Source: Oscillospiraceae bacterium
Lineage (GTDB): Bacteria; Bacillota; Clostridia; Oscillospirales; Acutalibacteraceae
Assembly: GCA_022483045.1 (NCBI GenBank)
Contig: JAKVOA010000002.1
Span: 488,501-552,500, forward strand
Direction: 5' to 3'
Length of the DNA stretch: 64,000 bases
Made by a program: the position numbers and the translations under genes. Below are positions 1-9,481 of the stretch, in pieces. The notes under the pieces were generated by a model. It did no database searches. It saw only the letters and a list, made by a program, of their open reading frames with translations, and was not told where the DNA came from. Each line of letters opens with the position of its first letter. Within the stretch, counting starts at the first letter, position 1.

Positions 1-973
1 CAATCGTCAAAAAAACGGTGTTGCCGTTGACCGGCGCAGTCAAGACGGTCGAGCCAGTCACCTTGCCTTTTGAGTCGACAACCAGATTCTTTTTGCCTTC
101 TGTGCCGCGCAGGGTGCTTTCCATAGCGCTTTCAATACCGGAAGTGCCCAGCCGGTCGTCCAGGTGGTAGCCTTTACTTTTCAGCTTGCTGTACTGCTTT
201 TCAGAAATGGCGCCCATTGTACCCACAACCTGGGGAATCAGAGAACTGTTTGGATTTTGGCGGGTCGTGGTGACTTTTGATACTACACCGGGCAGGCTGT
301 CGCTGTTTTCGCTGACGATTTCTACGGTCTCGCGGCTGATGTCCTCTGCAAACGTGTAGGGCGTATTTAAAGAATAATCAAATCCCTGCAGGGTCATTGC
401 GTAGCGCACCGAAACAACTTTGCGCAGGTCTGCTTTGCTGTAGCCGGCGGTAGGGCTGCTGCTGGACGTGGTGCTTTTAAAGTATTTGCTGATGAGATTC
501 TGCATGCAGGTCTGTGCGTTTGCATAGGTGTTTACATCCAGAAAGTCTTTCGATTTTAAATATTTGATTTCCGACTCAGAATTGGCCTTAAAGGAATAGT
601 TTCCGCTTGCGTCCATGACAATCGGCAGGGTATCCAGCCACTTTTCGCCGCGCTTTTCCAGCAGGTTTATCAGCCGCAGAATTGTGGAGTTCTCTGAAGA
701 AGAAGTCATATAGGCGTGGTCAAACTGCAGAGAATAGCCGGTTTTGTTGGTGGCAAGGCCGACACCGTTTTTGTCAACGATTTCGCCGCGATTTGTGGAC
801 ATAGTCACTGAGGTCTGGCTGCTTTTTTCGGCGTCTTGCAGAGCAGCGGCACCGTCGACAATCTGCCACTGAAAAAGGCGCGCAATAAACACCGCTGCCA
901 GCAGCAGCGACACAGCGGCGCAAAAAATGTAGCGGCCGGTAAGTGTATGTTTGCGTTTTATGGGACGGCGCAT
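1..973 (-). CDS. mrdA: Penicillin-binding protein 2 (class B), N-terminal part, cut by window edge
   Basis: About 324 codons of a class B PBP are visible; the gene continues past the left edge. The N-terminus is a basic stretch (MRRPIKRKH) followed by one hydrophobic anchor, then the PBP dimerisation domain, with NRGEIVDKNG near residue 60 and LGTSGIE near the visible end. The transpeptidase domain with its SxxK serine lies outside the window, so catalysis cannot be checked. It would cross-link lateral-wall peptidoglycan as part of the rod complex. AAAGGAGG lies just upstream of the ATG at 973, and mreD ends 34 nt away, so it is the last visible gene of the mreBCD-mrdA operon. PBP2 is called mainly from context; another class B PBP is possible. 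Confidence 0.85.
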   Translation of the reverse strand, partial: MRRPIKRKHTLTGRYIFCAAVSLLLAAVFIARLFQWQIVDGAAALQDAEKSSQTSVTMSTNRGEIVDKNGVGLATNKTGYSLQFDHAYMTSSSENSTILRLINLLEKRGEKWLDTLPIVMDASGNYSFKANSESEIKYLKSKDFLDVNTYANAQTCMQNLISKYFKSTTSSSSPTAGYSKADLRKVVSVRYAMTLQGFDYSLNTPYTFAEDISRETVEIVSENSDSLPGVVSKVTTTRQNPNSSLIPQVVGTMGAISEKQYSKLKSKGYHLDDRLGTSGIESAMESTLRGTEGKKNLVVDSKGKVTGSTVLTAPVNGNTVFLTI

Positions 974-1007
974 TAGAGGATCCTCCTTTTCTGCAGAAAT
1001 CGCAGCT

Positions 1008-1511
1008 TTACAATATGCGCAGGGCTATGACACGGTTTAGCGCATAAATCGGGAAAGAAAGCGCGATAGTATAAAGGAACTGCGGCAAATAGTGCTGTAG
1101 CAGCGCGTAGGCGGGGTCTGCATACCCCAGAGAAACGTAAAACAGAAGCCACTGCAGCAAAACGGTAATCGCCATGGCAATGCTGCACACAAGAAAGGCA
1201 GTCATAACATTTGCCTGCAGCAGCTCGGTTGCAAGATAACTGACAATAAAACAGACAACAGTTAAGATAATTGCGTGCAGGCCAAGAACCCCGCTGTTTG
1301 TGCCCGCGTCGATGAGCAGGCCGCAGAACAGGCCAAATACGGTAGAGGCTGTCTGCGGCTCAAACAGGGCAATGGTCACCGCGGCCGGCACCAGCAGCAG
1401 CGGCCGCGCATAGTGGATAACCGGCAGAAGATCCGGTGTCTGTTGCAATAGGAAAAACAGCAGAATCTCTAGGAAAAATGCCAGATACCGCAGGTGCTTT
1501 GCGTGCTTCAT
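1008..1511 (-). CDS. mreD: Rod shape-determining protein MreD
   Basis: 167 residues, strongly hydrophobic with about five predicted membrane segments, the usual size and topology of MreD. It is the integral membrane partner of MreB and MreC in the elongation complex. The ATG overlaps the 3' end of mreC by 4 nt, indicating translational coupling. Sequence conservation in MreD is low, so the call rests on length, topology and position between mreC and a class B PBP gene. Confidence 0.88.
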   Translation of the reverse strand: MKHAKHLRYLAFFLEILLFFLLQQTPDLLPVIHYARPLLLVPAAVTIALFEPQTASTVFGLFCGLLIDAGTNSGVLGLHAIILTVVCFIVSYLATELLQANVMTAFLVCSIAMAITVLLQWLLFYVSLGYADPAYALLQHYLPQFLYTIALSFPIYALNRVIALRIL

Positions 1512-2425
1512 TTCGATGCCCCGCTTGCAGAGGAAGAACTGCTGCTTTGGCTCGACGCAGCCTTGGCAGACTCTGCTTTGCCGGCGAAGTCGGTAATCAC
1601 CATGACATCGCGCACTTTGGCAGGCGAAACATAGGGCTTGATTTCTGCATAAAGAGAAACATCATAGGGGCTGCTCTTGACAGCGGTCACTTTGCCTACC
1701 GGCAGTCCGCGCGGAAATTTCCCGCCAAAGCCGCTTTCCACAGCCAGACCGCTGGTGACAATCTGGTCGCCGGCCTTTACGGTGGTGCCGCTCGCCAGAT
1801 ATGACATTTTCACCAGGCCGCTGTCGGCAAGCTTTAGCTCGCTGCCCAAGACACCGGTGTCGCGGTTGGCGGTGTCACGTACGCCAAACTGCGCGCTGGT
1901 GTCGTAAATAGTGGTTACTTTAGCGGAAAGTGCGCTGACCTCACTGACCCAGCCAACCAAACCTGCCGAGGTGATAACCGGGCAGTCTTTGGTTACGCCC
2001 GAAGAAGAGCCTTGGTCGATGGTAAAGCTGTTGGAAAGGGAATTGGGGTCGCGGGCGATCACCGTGGCCGAGAGTAGCTGGTAATCTTTATTTTCATTTT
2101 TAATGCCTAAAAACTGCTTGTACTGTTCGTTTTGCTGCAAAGCGGTGTAATAATTTGTCAGCTTTTGGTTGAGTTCATTTACCTGCTTTTGCAGCTGGTT
2201 GTTTTCGCTTAAAAGCTCCTCTTTGCTTTTGCTGATGCTTTCGGTACTGGTGGCGGCTTTGCCGCTGAGTACAGAAATCACCTTTTGCATAGGCATGACC
2301 GCGCTGTTCAGCAAGTCGCCTACTGCGCCCTGCCCAGCGGTACTGGTGTACAAAAGCAGACTGAAAAGCAGAAACAGCACAATGATAAGGCCTTTGAATT
2401 TATTTGTCTGAAAGAACCGGTTCAC
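1508..2425 (-). CDS. mreC: Rod shape-determining protein MreC
   Basis: 305 residues. The start is GTG at 2425, 7-8 nt after GGAGG. There is one N-terminal membrane helix (about 10-30), a coiled-coil stretch rich in E, L and Q (about 65-110), then the double beta-barrel MreC domain with ARDPNS and GLVGWVSEV motifs. The last 25 residues are a serine/alanine tail of low complexity. MreC links cytoplasmic MreB to the extracytoplasmic synthases. It lies between mreB and mreD, with a 43-nt gap to mreB. Confidence 0.93.
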   Translation of the reverse strand: MNRFFQTNKFKGLIIVLFLLFSLLLYTSTAGQGAVGDLLNSAVMPMQKVISVLSGKAATSTESISKSKEELLSENNQLQKQVNELNQKLTNYYTALQQNEQYKQFLGIKNENKDYQLLSATVIARDPNSLSNSFTIDQGSSSGVTKDCPVITSAGLVGWVSEVSALSAKVTTIYDTSAQFGVRDTANRDTGVLGSELKLADSGLVKMSYLASGTTVKAGDQIVTSGLAVESGFGGKFPRGLPVGKVTAVKSSPYDVSLYAEIKPYVSPAKVRDVMVITDFAGKAESAKAASSQSSSSSSASGASK

Positions 2426-2468
2426 AAAGAGCCTCCTTCATCAAATAGGGGAATGCCAACGTTTTTGC

Positions 2469-3503
2469 TTATTCTTCCGGCTTTTGCGCGGAGGTGTCCG
2501 GCGTGCTTCTCTGGGTGCTGCCACGGGAAATGGCTTCCAGGTATTTGCCTGCGCCGTTTGCAACGCAGTCCAGCGGGCTTTCGGCTACCCGCACTGGCAT
2601 GCCGGTTTCCTGGTGCAGTAGGGGCGCCATGCCGTGCAGCAGCGCACCGCCGCCGGTGATGGTGATACCGTGGTCGATAATATCGGCACACAGTTCCGGC
2701 GGGGTCTTTTCCAGTGTTGCATGGACAGCGTCTACAATCAGGTGCAGAGAATCCGAAAGTGCTTCGCGTACTTCCTCTGCGGTGACCGTGATGTTCTTTG
2801 CCAGGCCGTCGACTAAGCTGCGGCCCTTTACCTGTAAAGCAGCATTGGCGGTGTCGTCTGTCGGGTAGGCGGAGCCAATCTGTTTTTTGATTTCTTCAGC
2901 GGTCTGCTGACCAATCAGCAGATCGTATTTTTTGCGGATATACTGAATAATAGATTCATCAAATTTGTTGCCGGCCACCCGGATGCTTTCGTAGGCGACA
3001 ATGTCACCCAGAGAGATGACGGCCACTTCACTGGTGCCGCCGCCAATATCCAGTACCATAGAGCCAACCGGGTCATCTACCGGAAGCCCGGCGCCGATGG
3101 CTGCGGCCTTTGGTTCAGGCAGAAAGTCCAGCACGCGCGCGCCGGCTTTTTCTATCGCATCTTTTACGGCCTGCCGCTCAACTTCTGTTACGCCGGAAGG
3201 AATGCAGACGACGACATTTGCTTTGGAAAAGCGGCCGGCTTTTGTAGCCATTTGTATAAAATGCTTCAGCATGGTGGCTGTAATATCAAAGTCGGCGATT
3301 ACGCCGTCGCGCAGCGGGCTTACTGCCACAATCGAGCCCGGCGTGCGGCCAATCATATCTTTTGCCTTGCTGCCTACTTCTACCACCGCGTCAGTGCGCA
3401 CATCCACCGCGACGACGGAGGGTTCGCGCATAATAATGCCTTTTCCTTTCATATATGCCAGCGTGTTCGCTGTGCCAAGGTCAATGCCGATTTCTTTCGC
3501 CAT
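2469..3503 (-). CDS. mreB: Rod shape-determining actin-like protein MreB
   Basis: 344 residues, full length for MreB/Mbl. The actin-fold nucleotide motifs are clear: GIDLGTANT at the N-terminus (phosphate 1), LDIGGGTSEVAVI around residue 160 (phosphate 2) and GITITGGGALLHG near 280 (adenosine loop). The family is a membrane-bound filament that guides lateral wall synthesis. The last 15-20 residues (RGSTQRSTPDTSAQKPEE) are an extra hydrophilic tail. It has its own promoter at 3554-3582 and heads mreBCD-mrdA. The paralogue Mbl cannot be excluded by sequence alone, but the operon supports MreB. Confidence 0.96.
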   Translation of the reverse strand: MAKEIGIDLGTANTLAYMKGKGIIMREPSVVAVDVRTDAVVEVGSKAKDMIGRTPGSIVAVSPLRDGVIADFDITATMLKHFIQMATKAGRFSKANVVVCIPSGVTEVERQAVKDAIEKAGARVLDFLPEPKAAAIGAGLPVDDPVGSMVLDIGGGTSEVAVISLGDIVAYESIRVAGNKFDESIIQYIRKKYDLLIGQQTAEEIKKQIGSAYPTDDTANAALQVKGRSLVDGLAKNITVTAEEVREALSDSLHLIVDAVHATLEKTPPELCADIIDHGITITGGGALLHGMAPLLHQETGMPVRVAESPLDCVANGAGKYLEAISRGSTQRSTPDTSAQKPEE

Positions 3504-3553
3504 AGTTTTAAAATTACCCCTTTCGGCGCAGAATGCGCACGTGGATTCTTTCT

Positions 3554-3582
3554 ATTATACATCTCATAGGCAAAGTTCTCAA
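3554..3582 (-). promoter_or_regulatory. Sigma-A-type promoter for mreBCD-mrdA
   Basis: Read on the minus strand there is TTGAGA (3577-3582), a 17-nt spacer and a perfect TATAAT (3554-3559), about 50 nt upstream of the mreB start. This suggests that mreBCD-mrdA can be transcribed independently of the dut/U32/zapA genes upstream. Confidence 0.7.
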
Positions 3583-3624
3583 CCAAATCCCGTATAAAAT
3601 TATGTAAACGAATTGCGTGCAGCG

Positions 3625-4059
3625 CTACTTTCCTGTAGAACCAAAACCGCCTGCGCCGCGCGCAGTCTGCGGCAAATCTTCTGTTTCCTGCAGTGCCGGG
3701 GAAAAAACCGGCAGAACCAAAAGCTGCGCAAAGCGCTCGCCGGGTGTCAGTGTATAGGGTGTTTCGCCTACATTGCACAGGCCTACCAGAATTTCGCCCC
3801 GGTAGTCGCTGTCGATGACGCCGACGCTGTTGCTCGGGGTGATGCCGTGCTTTACGCCAAGGCCGCTGCGCCCGCACAAAAGACCAACGGTGTTTTCCGG
3901 CAGAGCCACCGCAATGCCAGTGGGCACGCGGCAAAGCTGCCCGGGCGCAATGGTCAGCGGGGCATCAAGGCAGGCGCACAGATCAAGCCCGGCGGAACCG
4001 CCGGTTGCGCGTACGGGCAGCACAGCGTTTTCGCGCAGTTTCTTCATATATAAGGTCAT
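3625..4059 (-). CDS. dut: dUTP diphosphatase (trimeric dUTPase)
   Basis: 144 residues, normal length for the homotrimeric dUTPase. It hydrolyses dUTP to dUMP and pyrophosphate, keeping uracil out of DNA. All five family motifs can be read in order: GSAGLDL (about 22-28), GRSGLG (about 83), GVIDSDYRGE (about 99-108, with the catalytic Asp region), GERFAQLLVLPV (about 120) and the C-terminal RGAGGFGSTGK arm that closes over the base. It starts 2 nt after the U32 gene ends, with a GGAG ribosome binding site inside the end of that gene, so the two are probably co-transcribed. Confidence 0.96.
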   Translation of the reverse strand: MTLYMKKLRENAVLPVRATGGSAGLDLCACLDAPLTIAPGQLCRVPTGIAVALPENTVGLLCGRSGLGVKHGITPSNSVGVIDSDYRGEILVGLCNVGETPYTLTPGERFAQLLVLPVFSPALQETEDLPQTARGAGGFGSTGK

Positions 4060-4061
4060 TC

Positions 4062-6128
4062 TTAAATTACTCCTCTATCATAGAGTCCGTGCGTTACACT
4101 GCCGGCAAGCGGCCGGTCTGCGGCAGCCAGCTGCAAAATATGCGCGCGCTCCTCAGGTGTTTCGGTTGTAAAGCGCAGCATACCGAAATCTTCCCGTCCA
4201 GAAAGCTCCCCCAGCCGCCCCAAAAGCGACAACGGCACACTGTTGAGCACTTCACTGCAGCCGCCGAAGCACTGTACCGGGAACTTAATTCCTTTGCGGT
4301 CAGTTAAAGCAGCGGCTGTTTTGCAGTGCCGGCAGCCGCCGCCGTTTGCAATCGGGCAGTTGCGCGTCAGCATCAGGGGAAGGCGGCCGTAAATCAACAG
4401 ACCGCGCGGCAGCTCCCCGCCAATTTCCGCCGCCTGGTGCAGGGTTAACTCAAAGCTTAATTCTGTGTCGGAAAGACCGAATTCAGTATACCAGCGAAGT
4501 GCAGCGGAATTTGTCACATTCAGCGAAAAACCGCCGTGCAGCGTAAGCCCCAGTTCTTTAGCAAGGGCGGCGCTGTTCAGGGTGCCGGCCCACACTTCAT
4601 AGAAGCCGGCACCTGCCGCGCGCCGCAGCACCGTACGGATCGGCTCTTCGGTGCCAAACATGCCGCGCGGCAGCTCCAGCACAACGGAAAGGCCGCGCTG
4701 GTTGAGTGTCTGCAGTTCGGAAAGGGGCAAATCGTACGGTACCAGAATGCTTTCGCACAGGGCCGCTTCTTTTGGCACATTCCCGTCTGGAAAACGCGCG
4801 CGCAGCCGCAAAGGAGCTGCCTTGTGCGGCACGGCAGCAAAGGGAACCGGCGTAAACGGAACTGGCCGGCGGGCTCCCCGCTTTGCCAGCAGCTGTGCCA
4901 GTGCATCCCGGCGCAGATGGTTTAAAACTGCGGCCGGCAGCGACAGTCCCTCGTCAATTTGGCAGGTGACTGTCTTTGCGTAAAATGGTGTGCCGCCGGT
5001 TTTCTGCAGGTGTTCTATACAGTATGGTTCTGTCAGCGGCTGACTGCGCGCGGGCTGCGGAGGGTCGGCGCTCTGCACAGCGGTATTGCCCGCTATGTCG
5101 CGCACCTGCAGCAGCACAGGCTTTCCGGCCTGCACGGTCAGCAAAAACGCGACTGGTATGCGGGAAAGCTCCCGTCGGTATAGCCCGCGCAGACGGGAGC
5201 AGGCCTCAGACGTTTGGGCAGTATCTTCTCTGCTGCGCGTACCGAACATTTCCCGCCCAAGGCGGCCGTCCGGGTATCCGGTGGTAAAACCGGAGCGCGA
5301 AAAGACGCTGTGCAGGTCCTGCAGCAGCTGCGGGGGCAGCGGCTCACCGTCGGCGGCAAGCCGGCAGGCGCGGGTCGCTGCGGCAACGTACTCGGGGCGT
5401 TTCATGCGGCCCTCAATTTTAAAGGAATCAATGCCCGCGTCAGAAAGTTCCTGCAGGCGCGGAATCATAGACAAATCTTTTAAGGAAAGGTCATGCCCGG
5501 TGCCGCCCGGCGCAGCAAACGGCAGCCGGCAGGGCTGTGCACATTGGCCGCGGTTGCCGCTGCGCCGGCCTAAGATAGCACTGAACCAGCACTGCCCGGA
5601 AACACTCATGCACAAAGCACCGTGCACGAAAGATTCCAGTTCCGCCTGCGGGCAGGCTCGGCGAATTTCCCGGATTTCCGGCAGACTGAGTTCGCGCGAA
5701 AGGACCACACGCGAAAAGCCCGCTTCAAGGCACGCACGCACGCCGGCGGGCGTGTGAATGCTCATCTGTGTGCTGGCGTGCAGCGGCAGCTTTGGGCAGC
5801 AGCGCCGCAGCAGGGACAAAAGACCGGGGTCCTGCACCAGCACCGCATCAACTGGCAGCGTGCAGGCCCAGCGAATCAAATCGAGCGCAGCAGGCAATTC
5901 ATCGTTTCGCAGCAGAATATTTACCGCGAGATGCACCCGCACCCCGCGTTCGTGGCAAAAACGGACGGCTGCCGACAGCTCTTCCCGGGAAAAATTGTGG
6001 GCGCCGGCCCTTGCAGAAAAAGAGCTGGCACCCAAATAGACAGCGTCTGCGCCGGCCCGCACAGCGGCGGTCAGGCTCTCCGGGCTGCCGGCAGGCGCCA
6101 GAACTTCAGTATTATTCTTTCGTTTCAT
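4062..6128 (-). CDS. U32-family protein with C-terminal DUF3656-type region (RlhA-like)
   Basis: 688 residues from ATG 6128, chosen because GAGGA lies 5 nt upstream; longer in-frame extensions would run through zapA. The N-terminal U32 domain starts with EVLAPAGSPESL and contains SGQCWFS and GQCAQPCR, Cys residues of the kind that hold a 4Fe-4S cluster in this family. GRMKRPEYVA follows near residue 290. A long second part ends with a further Cys-rich segment (NCPIANGGGCRHCK). This architecture matches E. coli RlhA, which is needed for 23S rRNA C2501 hydroxylation, better than a protease. The function here is inferred. The gene overlaps zapA by 17 nt. Confidence 0.8.
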   Translation of the reverse strand: MKRKNNTEVLAPAGSPESLTAAVRAGADAVYLGASSFSARAGAHNFSREELSAAVRFCHERGVRVHLAVNILLRNDELPAALDLIRWACTLPVDAVLVQDPGLLSLLRRCCPKLPLHASTQMSIHTPAGVRACLEAGFSRVVLSRELSLPEIREIRRACPQAELESFVHGALCMSVSGQCWFSAILGRRSGNRGQCAQPCRLPFAAPGGTGHDLSLKDLSMIPRLQELSDAGIDSFKIEGRMKRPEYVAAATRACRLAADGEPLPPQLLQDLHSVFSRSGFTTGYPDGRLGREMFGTRSREDTAQTSEACSRLRGLYRRELSRIPVAFLLTVQAGKPVLLQVRDIAGNTAVQSADPPQPARSQPLTEPYCIEHLQKTGGTPFYAKTVTCQIDEGLSLPAAVLNHLRRDALAQLLAKRGARRPVPFTPVPFAAVPHKAAPLRLRARFPDGNVPKEAALCESILVPYDLPLSELQTLNQRGLSVVLELPRGMFGTEEPIRTVLRRAAGAGFYEVWAGTLNSAALAKELGLTLHGGFSLNVTNSAALRWYTEFGLSDTELSFELTLHQAAEIGGELPRGLLIYGRLPLMLTRNCPIANGGGCRHCKTAAALTDRKGIKFPVQCFGGCSEVLNSVPLSLLGRLGELSGREDFGMLRFTTETPEERAHILQLAAADRPLAGSVTHGLYDRGVI

Positions 6129-6606
6129 GTTCATCCTCGAAATACTGCAGAAAGGACTCTGAGTCTTTCTCTGAAGCCGGCAGCGGCCGGGTAAAGCTGC
6201 CGGTGCTGCTGCGCTGCAGCGGGCCTGCGTCAGCTGCCTTTTCGGGCAGAGGGACAGACTCTTGGCTAAGGCGGCTGCGCAGGGCGGCGTTTTCCCGGTG
6301 CAGGCGCTCTGTTTCCTGCCGGGCCTGCTGGGCTTCGCGGTGTGCTTCTTCACTGTCTTTTAAGCAGACCTGCAGCTGCTTTTGCAGCGTGTCTGCCTGT
6401 TCTTTGATTTTATGAGAATCATCGCAGAAAGAGAGAGCCGCCACGATTGCGGTTACGGCCCCGGAGGCATGACAGCTTTGGCGGGAAAGCGAGAGCATGC
6501 AGGCCTGCACTTCACTGGCAAGCGAGCGCACGTACGCCTCGTTGTTATCTGTGCCGACAATACACTCGGTACCGCACACGGTCAGCCGGATGCTGTTTTT
6601 GCTCAT
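6112..6606 (-). CDS. zapA: ZapA-like cell division protein
   Basis: 164 residues from ATG 6606, preceded by AAAGGAG. The first ~75 residues resemble ZapA: NSIRLTVCGTECIVG, then YVRSLASEVQACM, then alternating hydrophobic residues with SHKIKEQAD. A coiled coil rich in Q, E and R follows (about 75-125). The last 35 residues are a Ser/Pro-rich tail. ZapA stabilises FtsZ filaments at the division site. The protein is longer than E. coli ZapA but comparable with clostridial forms that sit directly upstream of U32 genes. The ZapA call rests on the N-terminal pattern and this gene order. Confidence 0.75.
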   Translation of the reverse strand: MSKNSIRLTVCGTECIVGTDNNEAYVRSLASEVQACMLSLSRQSCHASGAVTAIVAALSFCDDSHKIKEQADTLQKQLQVCLKDSEEAHREAQQARQETERLHRENAALRSRLSQESVPLPEKAADAGPLQRSSTGSFTRPLPASEKDSESFLQYFEDEHETKE

Positions 6607-6645
6607 CTGCAAAGGACTCCTTTCTTTAGAAAGAGTGCTGGTAAC

Positions 6646-6674
6646 ATTATACCCTATTTTAGCGCTGGAAGAAA
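6646..6674 (-). promoter_or_regulatory. Probable promoter for zapA-U32-dut
   Basis: On the minus strand there is a perfect TATAAT (6646-6651) preceded at 17 nt by a poor -35 (TTTCTT, 6669-6674). It lies 40 nt upstream of the zapA start. The -10 is convincing; the -35 is weak. Confidence 0.5.
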
Positions 6675-6878
6675 GCACTTTCGGCAAATTTCGCGCGTCT
6701 GACGTTTCACACAAGAAAAACGACAAAAAATTTTGATTTTATGCAAACTGTACAATAATTCGGGGATATTTCTACATAGGGAGGCCCCCTTTTTTAGACA
6801 TAAAAAAGGCCGAAAAACCGCATGAATCAGCCATAATTCATGAAAAACAGGGCAAAACGGCAAATTTACCTTCGGTCA
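6675..6878. other. Divergent intergenic region between zapA and glgP
   Basis: No gene was seen. The region holds an AT-rich stretch, a 7-bp hairpin (CATGAAT ... ATTCATG, about 6821-6842) and an A/T tract opposite GGCC-rich arms (about 6781-6812) that could form a weak hairpin. The zapA and glgP promoters flank it. Confidence 0.4.
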
Positions 6879-6907
6879 TTGAAAAGCTGTGCAATTTGGC
6901 ATATAAT
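6879..6907 (+). promoter_or_regulatory. Sigma-A-type promoter for glgP
   Basis: TTGAAA (6879-6884), a 17-nt spacer and TATAAT (6902-6907), giving a leader of about 65 nt before the glgP start. No operator was recognised. Confidence 0.72.
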
Positions 6908-6980
6908 AGATGCAAATACAGTTGCTGCTTTCTGCAGCACAGAAAAAAGAATACCCTGCCCGAAACGGAGGAATTTGCTC

Positions 6981-9425
6981 ATGGAATATAAGCATTCGGT
7001 CCCGCAGATCAAAAAACAGATTCTTGCAAAGCTGGAACACAACTTTGGTGTCGACTTGGAAAATGCCACAAACGACCAGATTTACAAGTCTGTTGCGTTG
7101 ATTGCCCGCGAAATGATGGAGCAGGGACGCAGCGAATTTATGGCAGAGGCCGAAAAAACAGAGACAAAGCATGTGTACTATCTCTGTATGGAATTTCTGC
7201 TTGGCCGCAGCCTGAAAAACACCCTGTTTAACCTTGGAATAGAGGACGAATTCCGCGAGGCACTGAAAGAAATGGATGTCAAGCTGGATTCCCTGTATGA
7301 ATGTGAGCCGGATGCCGGCCTTGGCAACGGCGGCTTGGGGCGTTTGGCTGCCTGCTTTATGGATGCACTGGCAACGCAGCGCTACCCTGCCACCGGCTAC
7401 AGCCTGTGCTATGAGTACGGTATTTTCCGCCAAAAGCTGGTTGACGGCTGGCAGACAGAACTGCCCGATTTTTGGCTGCCCGGCGGGCGTATTTGGATGC
7501 GCGAAATCCCCGAAAAAGCGGTGGAAGTGCATTTCCGCGGCCATGTGGAGGAGCGCTGGGATAAAAATTACCATGAGTCTATTCATAAAGACTACACCAC
7601 CATTATGGCAATTCCCTGTGATATGTTTATCGCGGGTATGGGCGGCAAAGGCATTTCCCGTCTGCGTCTGTGGAAAAGCAAAGGCCATGAGTTCGATATG
7701 GGCCTGTTTAATTCCGGCAACTATATGCGCGCGATGGAGCAAAATGCAATGGCTGAGTCCATTACAAAGGTGCTTTACCCCGAGGACAACCACCCCGAGG
7801 GCAAAAGCCTGCGCCTGACGCAGCAGTATTTCCTGGTTTCTGCTTCAATTCAGGATATTATTCGTACACATCTGTTTAAATACAATACATTGGATAACCT
7901 GCCCGATATGGTTGCCATTCACCTGAACGATACCCACCCGGTCCTTGCTATTCCCGAGCTGATGCGCATTATGCTGGATGAGTGCGGCTATGATTGGGAC
8001 CACGCGTGGGATATCACCACCCGCACTGTTGCCTATACCAACCACACTGTTATGAAAGAAGCGCTGGAGTGCTGGGGACAGGACCTGTTCCAGATGCAGC
8101 TGCCGCGTATTTACCAGATTGTAGAGGAAATCAACCGCCGCTTCTGCCAGCAGATGCACGACCTTGGCGTAGACGGCTACAAAGTGGGCCGCATGGCACC
8201 GCTGAACGACGGCTATGTCAAAATGGCAAACCTTGCGGTTGTCGGCAGCCACAGCGTCAACGGCGTGTCCGGTCTGCACAGTGAAATTCTGAAAAACACC
8301 GTGTTTCATGACTTCTATACTGAAATGCCCGATAAATTCACCAATGTTACAAACGGCATTGCCCACCGCCGCTGGCTCAATCAGTCCAATCCCGCGCTTG
8401 CCGCGCTGCTCACCAAAAAGATCGGCAAGGGCTATATTTACGATGCCTCCAAACTAAAAAAGTTTGAGGCCTTTAAAGACGACAAAAATGTGCTACAGGA
8501 GCTTGCTACAATTAAACACAGCAACAAAGAGCGGCTGGCAGCATACATCAAGAAAGCAAACAACGTGGTCGTTGACCCCGATTCTATTTTTGATGTACAG
8601 GTCAAGCGCATGCATGAATACAAGCGCCAGCACCTGAATGCTTTGAATATCCTTGCGACCTACCTGTGGCTGAAAGACAACCCGAATGCTGACTTTACGC
8701 CGCACACCTATGTTTTTGGTGCCAAAGCTGCACCCGGCTACTACTTTGCCAAGCAGATGATTCGCTTTATCTATGAACTGGGCCAGATTATCAACAACGA
8801 CCCCGCTGTCAAAGATAAAATGAAAGTCGTTTATATCGAAGACTACCGTGTTACACTGGCAGAATTGCTGATTCCCGCAGCAGATATCAGCGAGCAGATT
8901 TCCCTTGCCGGTACAGAGGCTTCTGGTACCAGCAACATGAAATTTATGATTAACGGCGCTGTGACCTTGGGTACACTGGATGGCGCAAATGTCGAAATCC
9001 ATGATTCCGTCGGCGACGACAATATGCTGTTGTTTGGTATGACAACACCAGAGGTCGAGACCCTGCGTTCAGACGGCTATCACCCGGACCAGATTTACTA
9101 CAACAATCCGGCGGCACACCGCGCAATTGATTTTCTGCGTGGTGGTCTCAATGGCGTGGACTTCGGCGATATTGTGCAGTCCCTGACGGAAAATGACCCC
9201 TATATGGTGCTGGCGGATTTTGACAGCTACCAGAAAGCGCAGGAGCGGGCCATGCAGCTTTACGGCGACCAGGAAACCTGGCAGCGCATGTGCCTGATCA
9301 ATATTGCAAATGCGGGCCGCTTTGCAGCAGACCGCGCAATCCGCGAATATGCGGACAACATCTGGCACTGTCAGCCGGTGCCGCGCGCTGTGGAAGCTGG
9401 CAAAAATCCTTTTGCTGAGGAATAA
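6981..9425 (+). CDS. glgP: Glycogen/starch/maltodextrin phosphorylase
   Basis: 814 residues from ATG 6981, which follows CGGAGGAA by 8 nt; in-frame ATGs further upstream lie across the promoter. GT35 family: phosphorolysis of alpha-1,4-glucan to glucose-1-phosphate with PLP as cofactor. The N-terminal regulatory region is short. DAGLGNGGLGRLAACF (about residue 115) and the active-site NHTVMKEALE lie in the first half. The PLP lysine sits in EASGTSNMKFMINGA (about 650). The full family length is present. A GH13 enzyme follows 56 nt downstream, so the pair probably degrades stored glycogen or imported maltodextrin. Glycogen versus maltodextrin preference cannot be read from sequence. Confidence 0.96.
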   Translation: MEYKHSVPQIKKQILAKLEHNFGVDLENATNDQIYKSVALIAREMMEQGRSEFMAEAEKTETKHVYYLCMEFLLGRSLKNTLFNLGIEDEFREALKEMDVKLDSLYECEPDAGLGNGGLGRLAACFMDALATQRYPATGYSLCYEYGIFRQKLVDGWQTELPDFWLPGGRIWMREIPEKAVEVHFRGHVEERWDKNYHESIHKDYTTIMAIPCDMFIAGMGGKGISRLRLWKSKGHEFDMGLFNSGNYMRAMEQNAMAESITKVLYPEDNHPEGKSLRLTQQYFLVSASIQDIIRTHLFKYNTLDNLPDMVAIHLNDTHPVLAIPELMRIMLDECGYDWDHAWDITTRTVAYTNHTVMKEALECWGQDLFQMQLPRIYQIVEEINRRFCQQMHDLGVDGYKVGRMAPLNDGYVKMANLAVVGSHSVNGVSGLHSEILKNTVFHDFYTEMPDKFTNVTNGIAHRRWLNQSNPALAALLTKKIGKGYIYDASKLKKFEAFKDDKNVLQELATIKHSNKERLAAYIKKANNVVVDPDSIFDVQVKRMHEYKRQHLNALNILATYLWLKDNPNADFTPHTYVFGAKAAPGYYFAKQMIRFIYELGQIINNDPAVKDKMKVVYIEDYRVTLAELLIPAADISEQISLAGTEASGTSNMKFMINGAVTLGTLDGANVEIHDSVGDDNMLLFGMTTPEVETLRSDGYHPDQIYYNNPAAHRAIDFLRGGLNGVDFGDIVQSLTENDPYMVLADFDSYQKAQERAMQLYGDQETWQRMCLINIANAGRFAADRAIREYADNIWHCQPVPRAVEAGKNPFAEE

Positions 9426-9481
9426 GCGCACTGCTTTAACCGGCAAGTATCTTTTCAGGTCACCAAAGGAGTAAGCAGAGT

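Noticed and set aside
5622-6194. Large plus-strand open frames opposite the U32 gene
   Set aside because: GC-rich codon bias of the minus-strand gene leaves antisense frames open; no start signals or homology.
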